Shown here piece after piece: positions 10,666 through 22,302 of a stretch of DNA of 64,000 nt. Every line of letters begins with the position of its first letter. Position 1 is the first letter of the stretch. Both the position numbers and the translations under genes were made by a program. The stretch lies in the NCBI GenBank assembly GCA_946122785.1, contig CAMGYJ010000002.1:40140495-40204494 (forward strand), given 5' to 3'. The DNA is from Linum tenue (taxonomy: Eukaryota; Streptophyta; Magnoliopsida; Malpighiales; Linaceae). The notes under the pieces are model-generated. The model ran no database searches. It saw only the letters and a program-made list of their open reading frames with translations, and had not been told where the DNA came from.

Positions 10666-11326
10666 CTTTTCCTTTTTCTATTTGTGCTTGGCGCTTCTAA
10701 TTTTAACCTCACTGCCGCCATAGCTTTTCGCTTCCTTTTCGGACAATAGGAGATTGGCACCTCTAGCTGTCTTAATGATAACTCTGGCTTTTTGCCTCGG
10801 TAGCCCCGTTGGTCAGCGTTTCCTGGAAAGAGGGAAAAGACAGCTCAGAGAAAGCTGTCACTTTTTCTTGACTATGTGTCATTTACTGTAGGTGAACAGT
10901 GGAGTAGGTTGAAATGGTGGTGATAGTGACAGGATGACCACCGTTTCTTCCTTTCTTTTCGTCTGAGCTCCGACGCTGACTTTTTTCTGGCGGTCGGGAT
11001 CTGTAAATTTTTTCCTTCTTCCTCATCGTAAAATGGGAGATGAAAGCTTCCTGGTTCCGAAGAGGTCGCTGCAACCTCTGATTGGTGGGGAAATCCCCCT
11101 TCGATTGATGGCTTTGCCTCCTCCCACTCGCATCTTTTCGTTCTCTTTTTCTTCTTTCTGATTTCTCCGAGCGGAGTTGCTTCTTCTCTTCTAGGTGGTT
11201 GTTGTCGCCTCTCGGATTGGTGAAAGGAAATTTGACTTTCCCTTGTTTCTAGTTGCCGCTGCTTGCAGTGATAGATGAAGAATCTGCCTTCCCTTCTTTC
11301 GAGTCAGACGAACGAGTGTGTAGACA

Positions 11327-11344
11327 GCCCCACGTTGGACGCCA
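11327..11344 (-). other. LARD primer-binding site
   Basis: Minus-strand TGGCGTCCAACGTGGGGC, two bases from the LTR. It begins TGG as required to pair with a tRNA 3' CCA end. The sequence resembles PBSs of Tat/Ogre-type plant Gypsy elements; the exact tRNA cannot be named from sequence alone. Confidence 0.7.
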
Positions 11345-11346
11345 AT

Positions 11347-11699
11347 TGTTTGTGCCATCTGGCTCAGGACACGAACAATGATATTTGTTGGTGTGGGGTT
11401 GACTCACGATCCGCTCGTCTGATCTCGTCTGGAGGGAAGAAACCTGTGAAAGAGCCGGGGATGCCCCCCGGATCAAGCTCCGACGATCAAGTCAGTGTAT
11501 GTTTGTGGAGAGAGTTGAGAGAATAGATAGAAAGATAAAGTGTAGAGAGATAGTAGGAAGTGGAAAGTGTGGAGAGAGAGGAAGTCCTCTGCTTTGGAGG
11601 GCTTCAATCCCTTATATACCTGTAGCGCGTATCGCGAATCGCCGATTGTGCGCCCTACTACTTAGTCTGTGAACGGAGTATTTAGTAACACCCCCAACA
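11347..11699 (-). repeat. LARD 5' LTR
   Basis: A 353-bp LTR, TG...CA, followed by the TSD AGAAG at 11700-11704. The primer-binding site is just inside it, so this is the 5' LTR of the minus-strand element. Confidence 0.9.
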
Positions 11700-12568
11700 A
11701 GAAGAGAGAGGAAATCAAAATAAGGAGAGAAGATTTAAATTATGCAAACTGAAAATTTCTGTATTTATTAGAGCTAGATTGCTAACTTAAAAGTTTGGGA
11801 TATGCCTAAGGAGATTTGCAAGTCACAAACTTGGACAAAACGGTCGACCAGTAAGTGGTTGCGGTCGACTGATTACAGTAACGCGACCATTTTGATCAAG
11901 CAGGAGGTCAACCTTAATCATGGACCGATCAACTGCGTGTAAGAGACTTATAAGCAGAAAGGTTGACCATATCGAGAACAGGTTGACCTTTCCTCTAAAG
12001 TGGTCGACCATATCAAGAAGAGGTTGACCTTTCCATCAAAGTGATTGACCATACCAAGAAGAGGTCGACCATTACAGAGAAGAGGTCAACCACACGGAAG
12101 ATCCTTCGACCTTCAAACTTAACGAACCATCCTCTTGGTAGATTAAAATGATAGATTTTATGGTCGACCCTGTACAAGAACATTAACCTTGAGTTGTTGT
12201 CTATTATGGTCGACCTCTGTAATATTCCAATCGACTCATAGGACCTAGAATGTCATGCACCTTCTCATAATTAACATCATAGTAGCAAGAAATCATACAT
12301 TCTTAAAAGCTTAATCGTTAACACCGCAACATAATAAAGACACCTCAAAATAGTTCACACATATCTCAAATCCAAAACCATAATGGTTTAATCTCAATCC
12401 ACAATCATACTTGTTTAAACCAAATCCTCTTACAAGTTTAATCGCACCAAAATGAAGAAAAACCATAATGTAATTCATGGATTTCCTTGATCTCTCGCCT
12501 CTAACTCATCTTGATTATCTCAATGGGTATTGCTTAAATTTTAGTGCCCGGATGTGTTAGGAACATGT

Positions 12569-13920
12569 TGACTCACTCCTACTGTCACTCTAGAAAATGG
12601 CCAAGTATAACCACTTCCTAAAGCGTAGTATAGCGGGTTTGGATTTTATTGTCAACCCGGGTCCTAGATATGATGACTACTCAGTGACTTCGTATTATCT
12701 AGCAATGAAACTTTAGTGAAGGTCTAAACTAACAAGCAAGCAAAGCAACTAAACGGTTGTTTTCAGGTTAAGAGAGGTCACCCGGATATGGTTCCCCCTA
12801 GACTGCAGTTAAGCCGGATTGCAATTTACCAAGTTCAATTTCTATGATAGTTATACTGCGGAAGGTTCTCAAACAGTCTGAAGTCTCGACTAAAGGTCTC
12901 CAGACCCTCTCAATCTGAGTCTCTAGCGGGCGACTAACCTCCACCGGAGTAAACAGATTGAGGCCCTAACGAACAAAACCTCCTCTACCGAAGTAACTTC
13001 GGTACAAAATAGTGAATTGGCTCCTCGACTAAAGTCACCAATTCACTACCTTCAATTAAGGGTGCTCTATCAACCTAGGCAGATATTCTCATTCTAGGTT
13101 AAAGCAGAAACAACAGGAATTTGATCAGGATTCATGCCATTCAATCATTCAAACCTCAATTGAATATAATCAAATCATAGAATCAGTACTTGGGTTCATA
13201 CAATCAAACCTAACATACAAATCTAGGGTTTCCCATACCCAAATGAATGGGAGAACTACTCCATGGAGAAAGAAGCAAAAGCAGATTCAGACGCGGAAAT
13301 CATACTGTGAAGGATGGATTTCGGCTCTTGGACGTTGATCGGCACTCCTCCAAGCTCAAGCCAAGCTCCAATGGTGATGAAGATCAAGCTAGGGCACTTG
13401 GAGACTCTTGTTCGTTGCTTTCTCTCTCTAGGAATCGCTTTGTCTCTCTAAAACTCGAATCCCCTGAATTTTGGCCTTCCTTTCCCTTAAATCAGCTGCC
13501 AGATCGCGATACCCGGTCGGGTATTTCGGGTCTCGACCGGGTATAATTGAAGCGCACCGTTTCGGCCTCAGGGAAAATCCCCGGTCTCTTCCAATAATCC
13601 CCGACCGGGGATTTTTGCCTTTTGCCCGGGCCCCCTTATGTTTCTCACGGACGCCCAAAGACAGAAATCCCCGACCATGGCCAGAAAATACCCGGTCGGG
13701 TATTTCTGCTCATGGCCGGGTATTTTGGCTCTCCAGCACACTTCAAGCCTCACTTGCTCCTTTCGACCCGAATCTCGTTCCTTCGCCTTGATTCCACCGC
13801 CAAGTCCTGAAATATGACATAAACGTACAACCTCGCGTGAAATCGGCTTAAAACACGAGAATCAACCCCTCAAACGGCTTCAGAAAAGGGGTGAAAACAT
13901 GTGTAATTATCGGTCTATCA
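12569..13920 (-). repeat. Athila-type solo LTR
   Basis: A 1352-bp solo LTR starting TGACTCACTCCTACTGTCAC and ending CGGTCTATCA, flanked by the perfect 5-bp TSD CATGT (12564-12568 and 13921-13925). It is clearly homologous along most of its length to the LTRs at 19875 and 28408, and its orientation matches theirs (minus). No internal sequence remains, so it formed by LTR-LTR recombination. Between about 13505 and 13735 the homologous position holds palindromic repeats of the form ATACCCGGTCGGGTAT and CCCCGACCGGGG instead of the GCACGGCCGTGC found in the other LTRs. Confidence 0.93.
13505..13735. repeat. ACCCGGTCGGGT palindrome array in solo LTR U3
   Basis: At least seven full or half copies of a CCCGACCGGG-like palindrome (for example CCCGGTCGGG near 13512 and 13692, CCCCGACCGGGG near 13599). 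The array lies upstream of the presumed transcription start of the minus-strand LTR, the same place where related LTRs carry GCACGGCCGTGC. Confidence 0.8.
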
Positions 13921-14637
13921 CATGTATCTTCCACCGAAAGTTTGAAATTCATCTCGCATCTAAGTTACACTCACCTGAAGTGTGCTCATCTGGCTAGAAT
14001 ATTTGCACCATACAATCAGTCATGTTAGTCATGCGATCCCATATAGCATTGAGGGTGATTGGTGGAGTTAAATCATTTGCCTATGCCATTGGCTCGTCCC
14101 TAGACTCTTCATTTGTCTCATCATCGTCTCCATTAGTTTCTTCATCATCCCCACTATGCATGTCATCTTCATCGTCGGTGTTCTTTTTTTCTTTTCATGC
14201 TAGACATTCTAAGTACTATCGTCAATGTTTGTTTCTTCATTATCCATCATGTAAAATGGGACTCAGAATCTTATATCAATATGCAAAAGTAAGTTAAGCG
14301 ATTACAAACAAAATGGAACATATGCAAACTTTTGACGTTAGGTCGACCATTTCTTAGAAGCGGTCGACCACTTCAGCCATTAGGTTGATCTGTGAGCCAT
14401 TAGGTCGACCACTTGTTGAACTTAGCAAAACAAACAAAAGTGTATTCCGTCTACCGCATACGCTTACCGGTCAACCGTTTTGTCCAAGTCATGGTGATCT
14501 TATATGTAGACTAAGGGGTAACAGGATTTGTGGCGTGTATTCACCGAATCTATAGATTTTGTAGAAAGTTGTGTTTTTGTTGTTGTTTTTTGTATAGTGG
14601 ATTTTGAATTTAGAGATTTCAAATCTCTAAAATCTAC

Positions 14638-14869
14638 GGCCCTGTTCACTTCCATTTTCGTTTCCTGTTTTCTGTTTTCATGTGATAAATTTGGCAACCG
14701 AAATGAGAAAACTTGTTTACTTTTCATTCTGTTTTCTATTCGTTTCCAACTATGAAAACAGAAAGTGGCAACTTCCTGCTGTTTTCGGAAACGACAAAAT
14801 GTTGTTTTCACCTGTTTTCAACATCTGTTTTCTCAAAAACAGGAAACAGAAATGAAAGTAAACAGGCCC
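14638..14869. mobile_element. MITE with GGCCCTGTT termini
   Basis: A 232-bp element with terminal inverted repeats of about 34 bp: left GGCCCTGTTCACTTCC, right end read on the minus strand GGGCCTGTTTACTTTC. The repeats continue through a shared TTTCCTGTTTT segment. It is flanked by TAC on both sides (3-bp TSD), which points to a PIF/Harbinger-type MITE, although the usual TSD is TWA; other superfamilies are possible. Confidence 0.65.
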
Positions 14870-14872
14870 TAC

Positions 14873-15953
14873 GGATATCAAATCTCTCATAATTATAGAG
14901 ATTCTATATCTTGATTCGTGAGATTTTTTCCTCCTACTTTTTCTCTTCATTTTATTTATTTATCACATTAAATATATTTATCAACAAATTTTACAATATT
15001 TATCGAACCACTTTAATTATTTATTAAGGATAAACATGTTATTTAATATAAAAAATTTAATTTTAATTTTCATTGAATGTTAACAATCACAGTTACCAAA
15101 TAATAAACATTTTAAAATATATTTTCAACAATTCGAAGAGTTAGAATATTTAGATTGTTGACAGTCTATAAATTTAAAATCATATTCTTCAAATGACTCC
15201 TAAATAGAAGAGTTTTCAGCACGTAGATGGCAAACATTATGTAACATTTGGTTGGGAATCATTGAATAATGATAAAGATTGGATTAAAATACCCCTGGCA
15301 AAAATTAAGGAGATGGCTAAGATTTTTGAATACTTAAAAGGCTACAAAACTCCATCATTAAATATTCTATGGATAAAACAATTGGACGAGGTCGACCACA
15401 TAACAAACTAAATTGAAATTTTCATATCCGTTATTACCCCTTTTAAATATTTTTTGATCCTTAATTATCACCTATATACAAGAACGAAAGGCTAGTGATG
15501 ACAAACGGGTGGGGCGGGTCGATCCACTCTTACATGTTATTTGAAAAAAATATAAGCAAAATTTACTTTATACGATAAAAAAGGGAAAACACTTTATGAA
15601 TGAAAATTAGTGATAATAAAATGGGTATTAGTTGAAAAATATCAAAATATGAGAAATATAAATAGATACTAGCTTTTACCCGACCGTTGGTCGGACCTAA
15701 CCCGTTAGTCGGATGAATTTTGCATTATTTTATGTTGATTAATTTTTTAATGTGTTTATATAATTTGAGATTTTCTAAAATAGTTAATTCATTATTTCAA
15801 AGTAATCTTTATGGTATTTTTTAATTATCAGATTGGCGATAATTAGTTAATATGTATTTTTTATCAAGTCGTTCTAGTTTACTGTTGTTTTTTTCATATC
15901 TTAGAAGAAATTTGTGGACTATTTATTGTCGCATATGAATTTGGAGTTGATAG
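14873..15953. other. AT-rich intergenic spacer
   Basis: No gene recognised. One isolated GGTCGACC copy near 15390 may be an outlier of the arrays to the left. TSD GAAAT of the following solo LTR begins at 15954. Confidence 0.4.
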
Positions 15954-15958
15954 GAAAT

Positions 15959-16522
15959 TGTTGGGTATATGACTCGGATCTCGCTGGGCCAAAGAGATAC
16001 CTCGAACGACGTCGCAGCAAGAACTAGGTGCGCCAGCACTGACGCAGCGCGACCGCAACCTGAGCGCGCCAGTACCAGCGCGACCTTCAACATAGCCCGC
16101 GCCCGAACACCAAACGGCGACGTTCGGGTCAGGCGTTGACCAGACCAGGAAATCACGGAAACGACGCCGCGTTCTCCCGAGGAGTGGTCACCATCATTCC
16201 TAGGTATAGTTATGGGCTAAACGTCCTTTCCTAGGTAGAGTTACGGCCTAAGTCCCTGTCATGTCAGTGGTCATGTCACCATCTAACTCAACCACCACCA
16301 TGTAGCCTATAAATATGGCATTTACTTCGGTGGGTGAAGGAGATCGCATTTTGGAAACTCTATCTCTATAATCATCAACTTCTCTCTCTAAGACCCGGTT
16401 CTTCCAATCTTGTTCTTCCCGATATCGGTTCTTCATTCCATACTCTATCCACATTGCTCACTCTCCTTGGCCCTTCTTCTTCTTCCCCGAACCTCACTCC
16501 TACACTCAGTCAGGTTCAAACA
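15959..16522 (+). repeat. Solo LTR (564 bp)
   Basis: Starts TGTTGGGTATATGACTCGG, ends GTTCAAACA, with perfect 5-bp TSD GAAAT (15954-15958 and 16523-16527). A TATAAATA box at 16308-16315 and a downstream CT-rich leader suggest plus orientation. No internal domain remains, so superfamily cannot be assigned from sequence alone. Confidence 0.85.
16308..16315 (+). promoter_or_regulatory. TATA box of solo LTR
   Basis: TATAAATA, about 215 bp before the 3' edge of the LTR, positioned as an LTR promoter. Confidence 0.6.
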
Positions 16523-17531
16523 GAAATATATGTCATCTAGAATTGGTAGGAATTGAAGGTATATATAAAAAAAAATCAAGATAATAACAGAAAGATTATG
16601 CCTAAAAATTTCAAATATGGAAGAACACGAAGAAATAATGCTTATTGTATAAATTATTATAATTTGGTGTATTGGCTTGTTTGAATAATAAGTGGAGGTT
16701 GTTTAGGCTTGGCAACGGGGCGGATCGGGGCCTGGTACTCTGGATCCGTTGCCCGCCTACAATGGGCTTCAGTTCCCCGTTCCCGCCCCAAACGGACAAA
16801 CGGGTATGGTCAGATAACCACCCCCGTCACTAGTGGGTAATCGGGTGCCCGCGGGTCAGTAACACCCGCTAAGAATAAATGAAAAAAAGAGAATTGAAAA
16901 TCAAAACTTTATTTATACTGATATGTCAAAAAGACTTGAAATCAACAAAGGAAAGCTTGCCAAGCTGCAATTACGGCATCATCTCAGCAACAACAACCAA
17001 AAACAACATACTTCTTCAATGTTTGTGCTAAAATGATCAAATCAACCACACAAGACACAACACATTACACATAAGTCGGTTCTCAGCAGGATGAGCCTAG
17101 TCTTATTCATATCCAAAAACAATAGACTGAAATAAAAGCGCGCAACAACAGCGCAACAACATTCCATTCAGATTCCAGCAACATCTGATCCACCCCTGAC
17201 CCCATTCCAATTGAAGTAAACCAGCAGACCAGCAGACACCAAATGAAACTGAAAGTATGCATGAAAAACAAATGAATCATTTAGTAAAGAACCAGTCGAG
17301 CCTCTTAAGAAGGAAGAAAGAACAGTTCTGCATCAACAAATAAAGAAGGCATTTACCTTGGTTCCACAGTAGATACATCAGTCTTCATGGGCAAATGGTG
17401 ATCTCATTAAGGTCAGTCCACCATGTTTTGCCTCTTCCACAGTTGTATCTTCGACTGCCAATGTTAAGAAGAGTCCCTCCAATGCCTCCACAGCAACCTC
17501 CAAATCTGCAAAAAATCAGGTACAACTATTG

Positions 17532-19377
17532 TTAAAATTCAAACATAGTCCCACTAGAACTAAATGCACTCTCAGAAGCCACAGAAGTAATTGGGATTGC
17601 CAGAAAGTCCCTTGCAATTGTTTGGAAGGTCGGATACTTGATACCATTCAGTTTCCACCACAAGAGCAAATCAAACTCTGCTGTCCGAGGTATAATATCC
17701 TCAGCAATATACATATCCAACTCAATTGTAGTCAAGGCAGTCTTACTCTTTTTCCTTTGACTTACAAAGAGTTCAAAGTCAAGTTCAGTGGCAGAGACAG
17801 ATCCAGAACTATCAGAGGTTCCAGTTTCAAAACCAGATTTCTTCTCGGCTTTGGTTTGATAATCACGAATCAAACCACATATCATTTGCTTGATATTCTC
17901 AACAACCTAATCAGTTTCCGTTTCCAGCATAGTATTCAATCAAATAAGCTTATATCTGGCATCCAAAACAACCGAGACAGCAAGCACAATATGGATATCA
18001 TCCCAGTGTTATCTAATTTCATTGACATTTGATTGGCCATTACAAAAATCACAGGATTGGGATCAAGACCCCACTCATTCCGTTTAAGTCTGAGATCACA
18101 AATCTTGGGGAAGAAAAGATTGGCAGTCGGATACTTGGAACCATAGAACAACTCGGTAATCGCAGAAAAAATTTACAGCTTGTCAATCACAGTAGAAGCA
18201 AATTCCCATTGTTCACTAGAAGGAACTAATGTGTAATGATTGTCTCTCAAACTCAAACGACAGAAAACTTCCTTGTATGGAATATCAACAAAGAGCATAT
18301 GATACGTGGAATTCCACCTAGTTGGACAATCAATGACTAATTTTTCTCAACAGACAGCTTAAGTTGCTTAGCAACTTCGAAGAAGGTTTGAACCCTCTTA
18401 GGTGTAGAATTTTAGTAAATTACACTCTCCCTAATCAAATGTATAGCATCCTTGATTGCATCCAAACCATACCTCACAATCAAATTCAGAATATGAGCAT
18501 AACACCTCATATGAATCACTTTATCATCAAGCAACAAGTCTCTGCTCAGAAGCTTATTTCTCATATGGAAAATTATGGAGGATAACTTGCCATCAATGTT
18601 TCAATCCAAAAGACAATCAAACAACCTATCAGCAAGTTTTTCACTAGTGTGAGGGGCTGGAACATACATAAACCTCATCATTATGTTACGAAGCTTCCAA
18701 GAGTTGTCAATAAAGTGACCAGTTACTGCCATATAATCCATTTTTTTATTTGAGGCAGTCCACAAATCAGTAGTCACTGACACCCTCCCCACGTTACCAT
18801 CAATAATGGTATGATATTTACCCCTTTCAACCCCATACAAACTCAAAATATCTTTTTAACAGTGTTTCTACTAGGAACATTGAATTGAGGTTGCAGAGAA
18901 CAGCAAAATCGTTTGAAACTCACATGATCAACAAGACTAAGGGGGTACTCATGGACTAGAATCACGGAACAAATTTCCTTTCTAGAAACCTCATAATTGT
19001 ATTGAGAAGCAGAGAGTTGAGGATTTCCAGCAGGTTGATAGTTGGAGTCAAGTATTTTTTTTAGAACCATCATGTATCCTCTTCTGGATACATGTTTTGA
19101 TATAGTTTCTCAGGTGTGAAGTTTCATTACTTGTTTCACCAACAATGGGTTTACGATAATACTTACACCTAGCCTTCATAACCCCATTAATCCTAACTCG
19201 GTTGAAGTGAGGCCACACATTAGAGGTTAACTTACGTTGAGCTTCAAACTCCTCATCATTACCATTAACCGGATTAATAGCCTAAGGAGTAGGTTGTTCA
19301 GGTTGAGGTTGGACACCATTTTCAGGGACATTGGCATTAGGAGCAGGTTCAACATTCATAGCAGTAGCATCTTCCAT
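17532..19377 (-). pseudogene. hAT transposase (ZBED type), decayed
   Basis: The start is chosen at the ATG at 19377 (MEDATAMNVEP). A degenerate BED zinc finger follows near 19140-19230 (SNVWPHFNRVRINGVMKARC, then CKYY where a second Cys is expected). The central transposase core includes VSVTTDLWTASNKKMDYMAVTGHFID (18601-18846 region). The hAT C-terminal dimerisation domain is at 17532-17885 (LDMYIAEDI, FDLLLWWKLNGIKYP, SVASESAFSSSG). An in-frame stop follows PEQPTP near 19282, and several further stops and frame changes separate the pieces (near 18845, 18600, 18360-18180, 17935). The C-terminus ends early after TMFEF. The family excises and reinserts its element through its TIRs; this copy cannot make a full protein. 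Confidence 0.85.
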
Positions 19378-19874
19378 CTGAACATAAGCAATTTACGTGT
19401 TACAAATTAGGCCTTAATTTAACATAGTTACATTCAAAATGACAAGACTAAACTACCAAACAAGACATCATTTGCAGCAAACTCACCATTACAGTTTAAT
19501 TCTTTTTACTTCTTAGCATTATCAAGCCATAGATTGTCACAACAAGTCGCACAATAATGAACAAACACAGTGGTTAAACTTAGAGAGGAGAACAAGATTA
19601 CCTTCCGGCTTTAAGTTTTCTTAGGACTGTCGAGTACCCAATGACAGTAGACTGATTATCAGTGCTCACTAATCACGAGCTCTGAAGCCTTTAGTCCTTG
19701 AATACCGATTCAAATGAGTCTAACCTGGCCCAAAAAAGAGTGAACAACAAACAAAAATCAAGTTAGAACTGGATTTCATGCATGCATGTCAGTATTGAGA
19801 CCACTAACCCAGAAAAAGTCGACACAGGATCAAGATCCTAACCCTCGAGGACTGGACTCTATCTGGAGGCTCGG

Positions 19875-21374
19875 TGACTCACTCCTACTGTCACTCTAGA
19901 AATTGGCCAAGTGTAACCACTTCCTAAAGCGTAGTATAGCGGGTTTGGGTTTTAATGTCAACCCGGGTCCTAGATGTGATGACTACTCAGTGAATTCGTA
20001 TTATCTAGCAATGCAACTTTAGTGAAGTTCTAAACTAACAAGCAAGCAAAGTAACTAAAACGGTTGTTTTCAGGTTAAGAGAGGTCACCCGGATATGGTT
20101 CCCCCTAGTCTGCAGTTAAGCCGGATTGTAATTACCAAGTTCGATTTCTATGAAAGTTATACTGCGGAAGGTTCTTAATCAGTCTGAAGTCTCGACTAAA
20201 GGTCTTCAGACCCTCTCAATCTGAGTCTCTAGCTGGCGACTAACCTACACCGGAGTAAACAGATTGAGGCCCTATGAACAAAACCTCCACTACCGAACTG
20301 AATTCGGTACAGAATAGTGAATTGGCTCCTCGACTAAAGTCACCAATTCACTACCTTCGATTAAGGATACTCTATCAAACTAGGCAGATATTATCATTCT
20401 AGGTTAAAGCAGAAACAACAGGAATTTGATCAGGATTTATGCCATTCAATCATTCAAACCTCAATCGAATATAATCAATATCATAGAATCAATACTTGGG
20501 TTCATACAATCAAACCTAACATACAGAACTAGGGTTTCCCATACCCAGATGAATGGGAGAACTACTCCATGGAGAAAGAAGCAAAAGCAGAATCAGACGC
20601 GGAAATCATACTGTGAAGATGGATTTCTGCTCCTGGACGTTGAATCGGCACTTCTCCAAGCTCAAGCCAAGCTCCAATGGTGTTGAAGATCAAGCTAGGG
20701 CACTTGGAGGCTCTTGTTCATCGCTTTCTCTCTCTAGGAACCGCTCTGTCTCTCAAAAACTCCAATCCCCCTCTGTTTGGCTCGGAATCCGCTTAAAAAC
20801 CAGAATTTCCCGACTCGCACGGCCAGGGTGCACGGCCGTGCATATCACCATTCTGGCCGTGCGGCTCAAAACGCGGCGTACTATTAAGTCGAACTTCAGC
20901 CATCTCGCACGGCCAGGATTGCACCTTGCACGGCCGTGCGGCTTTCACTTGTGCCCGTGCGTCTTCTCGCACAATCCCGCACGGCCAAACTGGTCACTTG
21001 CACGGCCGTGCGGGTTTCTGCTCTGCCCGTGCGTGCTCGCATAATGTCGCACGGCCACAATTGTATGTTGCACGGCCATGCGACTTCCATGGCTTGCCCG
21101 TGCGTGGCCTCGGCAAAAAGCGCACGGCCATCTTGCTCATGTGCACGGCCGTGCGTCGCCCTGGTCTGCCCGTGCGACTTCCTCAGAACCTCGCCATGCG
21201 TCCGATCCTCGTCCAATCGACCTCAAACTCGCTCCCAAGCCTCCATTCACGTACTAGGACCTGAAATATCGTAAACAAGCACAACCTAGCATGAAATCGG
21301 CCTAAAAAACGAGAATCAATACCTCAAACGGAGTAAGAGCAGGGGTAAAAACATGTGTAACTAACGGTCTATCA
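19875..21374 (-). repeat. Athila 1 3' LTR
   Basis: A 1500-bp LTR. The GCACGGCCGTGC array is at about 20808-21190. On the minus strand it lies upstream of a TTTTTAAG sequence and pyrimidine/purine leader, i.e. in U3. The ORFs through the array (20553-21274) are artefacts of a repeat period near 72 bp. Confidence 0.95.
20808..21190. repeat. GCACGGCCGTGC palindrome array (Athila 1 LTR)
   Basis: Perfect 12-bp palindromes GCACGGCCGTGC occur at 20830, 20928, 21000 and 21143, and a one-mismatch copy at 21070. Between them are half-sites CGCACGGCCA and GCCCGTGCG. Spacing is 98, 72, 70 and 73 bp. The same array recurs in the 5' LTR. Confidence 0.92.
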
Positions 21375-21391
21375 AACTCCCCCACACTTAA
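21375..21391 (-). other. Athila 1 terminal polypurine tract
   Basis: Minus-strand TTAAGTGTGGGGGAGTT abutting the 3' LTR. Confidence 0.9.
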
Positions 21392-22217
21392 CCGTTTGCT
21401 TGTCCCCAAGCAAACCTATCTCAAACCAATGCAACTCTCCAGACCTCTATAGCAACAAACAACCTCGATCTTAGGTAGAGGACTTCCTAGATCGTTTAGC
21501 AACTTACGAGGTCAACCGACGCACAAGTCATCTCATAACTTCTTCGGCGAGAGCACTAGTCTCGAGTCAGCATCATGGTAAATAGTGAACAGAGGACAAA
21601 TGAATCGTGGATGCAGAGACTCTCAAAAACAAAGATCATGGACTCACATTAATTCCAGGTGCTCGATTTTCTTTTTGAAACTGGTTGGAACCCCTTTTCT
21701 TTCTTCTTTTTGCTTGTTTTTCTGTTTTTCTCTTTTTTTTTCAAGGGTTCCAACCTGTTTTTGCAGAAAACGAGGGCTCCCACCTAGTAAAGGTTTTGCG
21801 GGAGCCCAGCTCTTACCGGCCATGCCAGGAGCAGTTGTCTCGATCCTCGTGCGGAGGAAAGACATGTAAGGGGGCTGGAGGTAGTAGGTGGAAATTGGGA
21901 ACGGATTCCCGTCTCCCCTTACACACTTTCGCCCTATTCGCACGGGAGACGTCATTTTAATGCACATTTTCGAGCACCTGTTATTTTCAAAACATGATAC
22001 AAGAGTCCATGACAGGCAGAGAGTCCACAACACCACACATTTCAAGGGTCCTAAGATCACTAATTCACTCAATCAACCAACACAATATGAAGAAGAAATG
22101 AGACGTCTTAAATGCATCAACATCCTCCATAGTGCTACACTACCTCCCTAGGTTGCAAATCACTACAGAGACTGTCAATTCAAAGCATACTGAGCAGGCA
22201 ATTGCAAGGAACACGTA

Positions 22218-22265
22218 CTTGGAGCCCTCAAATTTAAAAATTTGGACAGTGGACTAGGCTCCAAG
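22218..22265 (-). other. Conserved hairpin downstream of internal PPT (Athila 1)
   Basis: CTTGGAGCC and GGCTCCAAG form a 9-bp outer stem; inside, CAAATTT pairs with AAATTTG. The homologous hairpin in Athila 2 (49762-49809) keeps both stems with a compensatory T-A to C-G change. Confidence 0.6.
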
Positions 22266-22302
22266 CACACAAACAGATCTAATGCAGTCAAAAGATAAAC
22301 AT

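Larger units (their letters stand above)
8559..11699 (-). mobile_element. Non-autonomous LTR retrotransposon (LARD-like)
   Basis: A 3.14-kb element with LTRs of 352 and 353 bp, TG...CA ends (TGTTTGTGCC...CCCCCAACA) and a perfect 5-bp TSD AGAAG at 8554-8558 and 11700-11704. Next to the right LTR is a primer-binding site beginning TGG (minus strand); next to the left LTR is the purine tract CTTGGGGGGCAAT. The element therefore runs on the minus strand. The 2.4-kb interior has no gag, protease, RT or integrase similarity in any frame. It holds instead a 51-bp tandem repeat, GC-rich sequence and several tRNA-gene-like modules on the opposite strand. The PBS resembles those of Tat/Ogre-type Gypsy elements (inference), so a Gypsy relative may supply proteins in trans. 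Confidence 0.88.
11829..14489. mobile_element. Inverted-repeat element with GGTYGACC arrays (candidate DNA transposon)
   Basis: The ends (about 11829-11877 and 14441-14489) are inverted repeats matching at roughly 41 of 49 positions and starting ACTTGGACAAAACGGT. Next to both ends are clusters of GGTCGACC, GGTTGACC and GGTCAACC (about 11840-12240 and 14338-14480), at spacings of about 20-40 bp, like subterminal transposase-binding repeats. Without the solo LTR nested in it (12569-13920 plus TSD) the element would be about 1.3 kb. No transposase ORF and no clear TSD were found, so the superfamily is unassigned. Confidence 0.45.

Noticed and set aside
9546..10666. Functional tRNA genes
   Set aside because: Boxes and spacing are tRNA-like, but acceptor stems do not pair convincingly and copies differ; kept as tRNA-like modules only.
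20808..21190. CRISPR-like regular repeats with spacers
   Set aside because: Plant nuclear LTR sequence; the repeats are palindromic promoter-region modules inside an LTR flanked by TSDs, not a CRISPR array.
20553..21274. Overlapping ORFs of 106-163 codons on both strands, and again at 29086-29807
   Set aside because: They run through the LTR palindrome array, whose 72-bp-like period keeps all frames open. The same ORFs occur in both LTRs and have no protein features.
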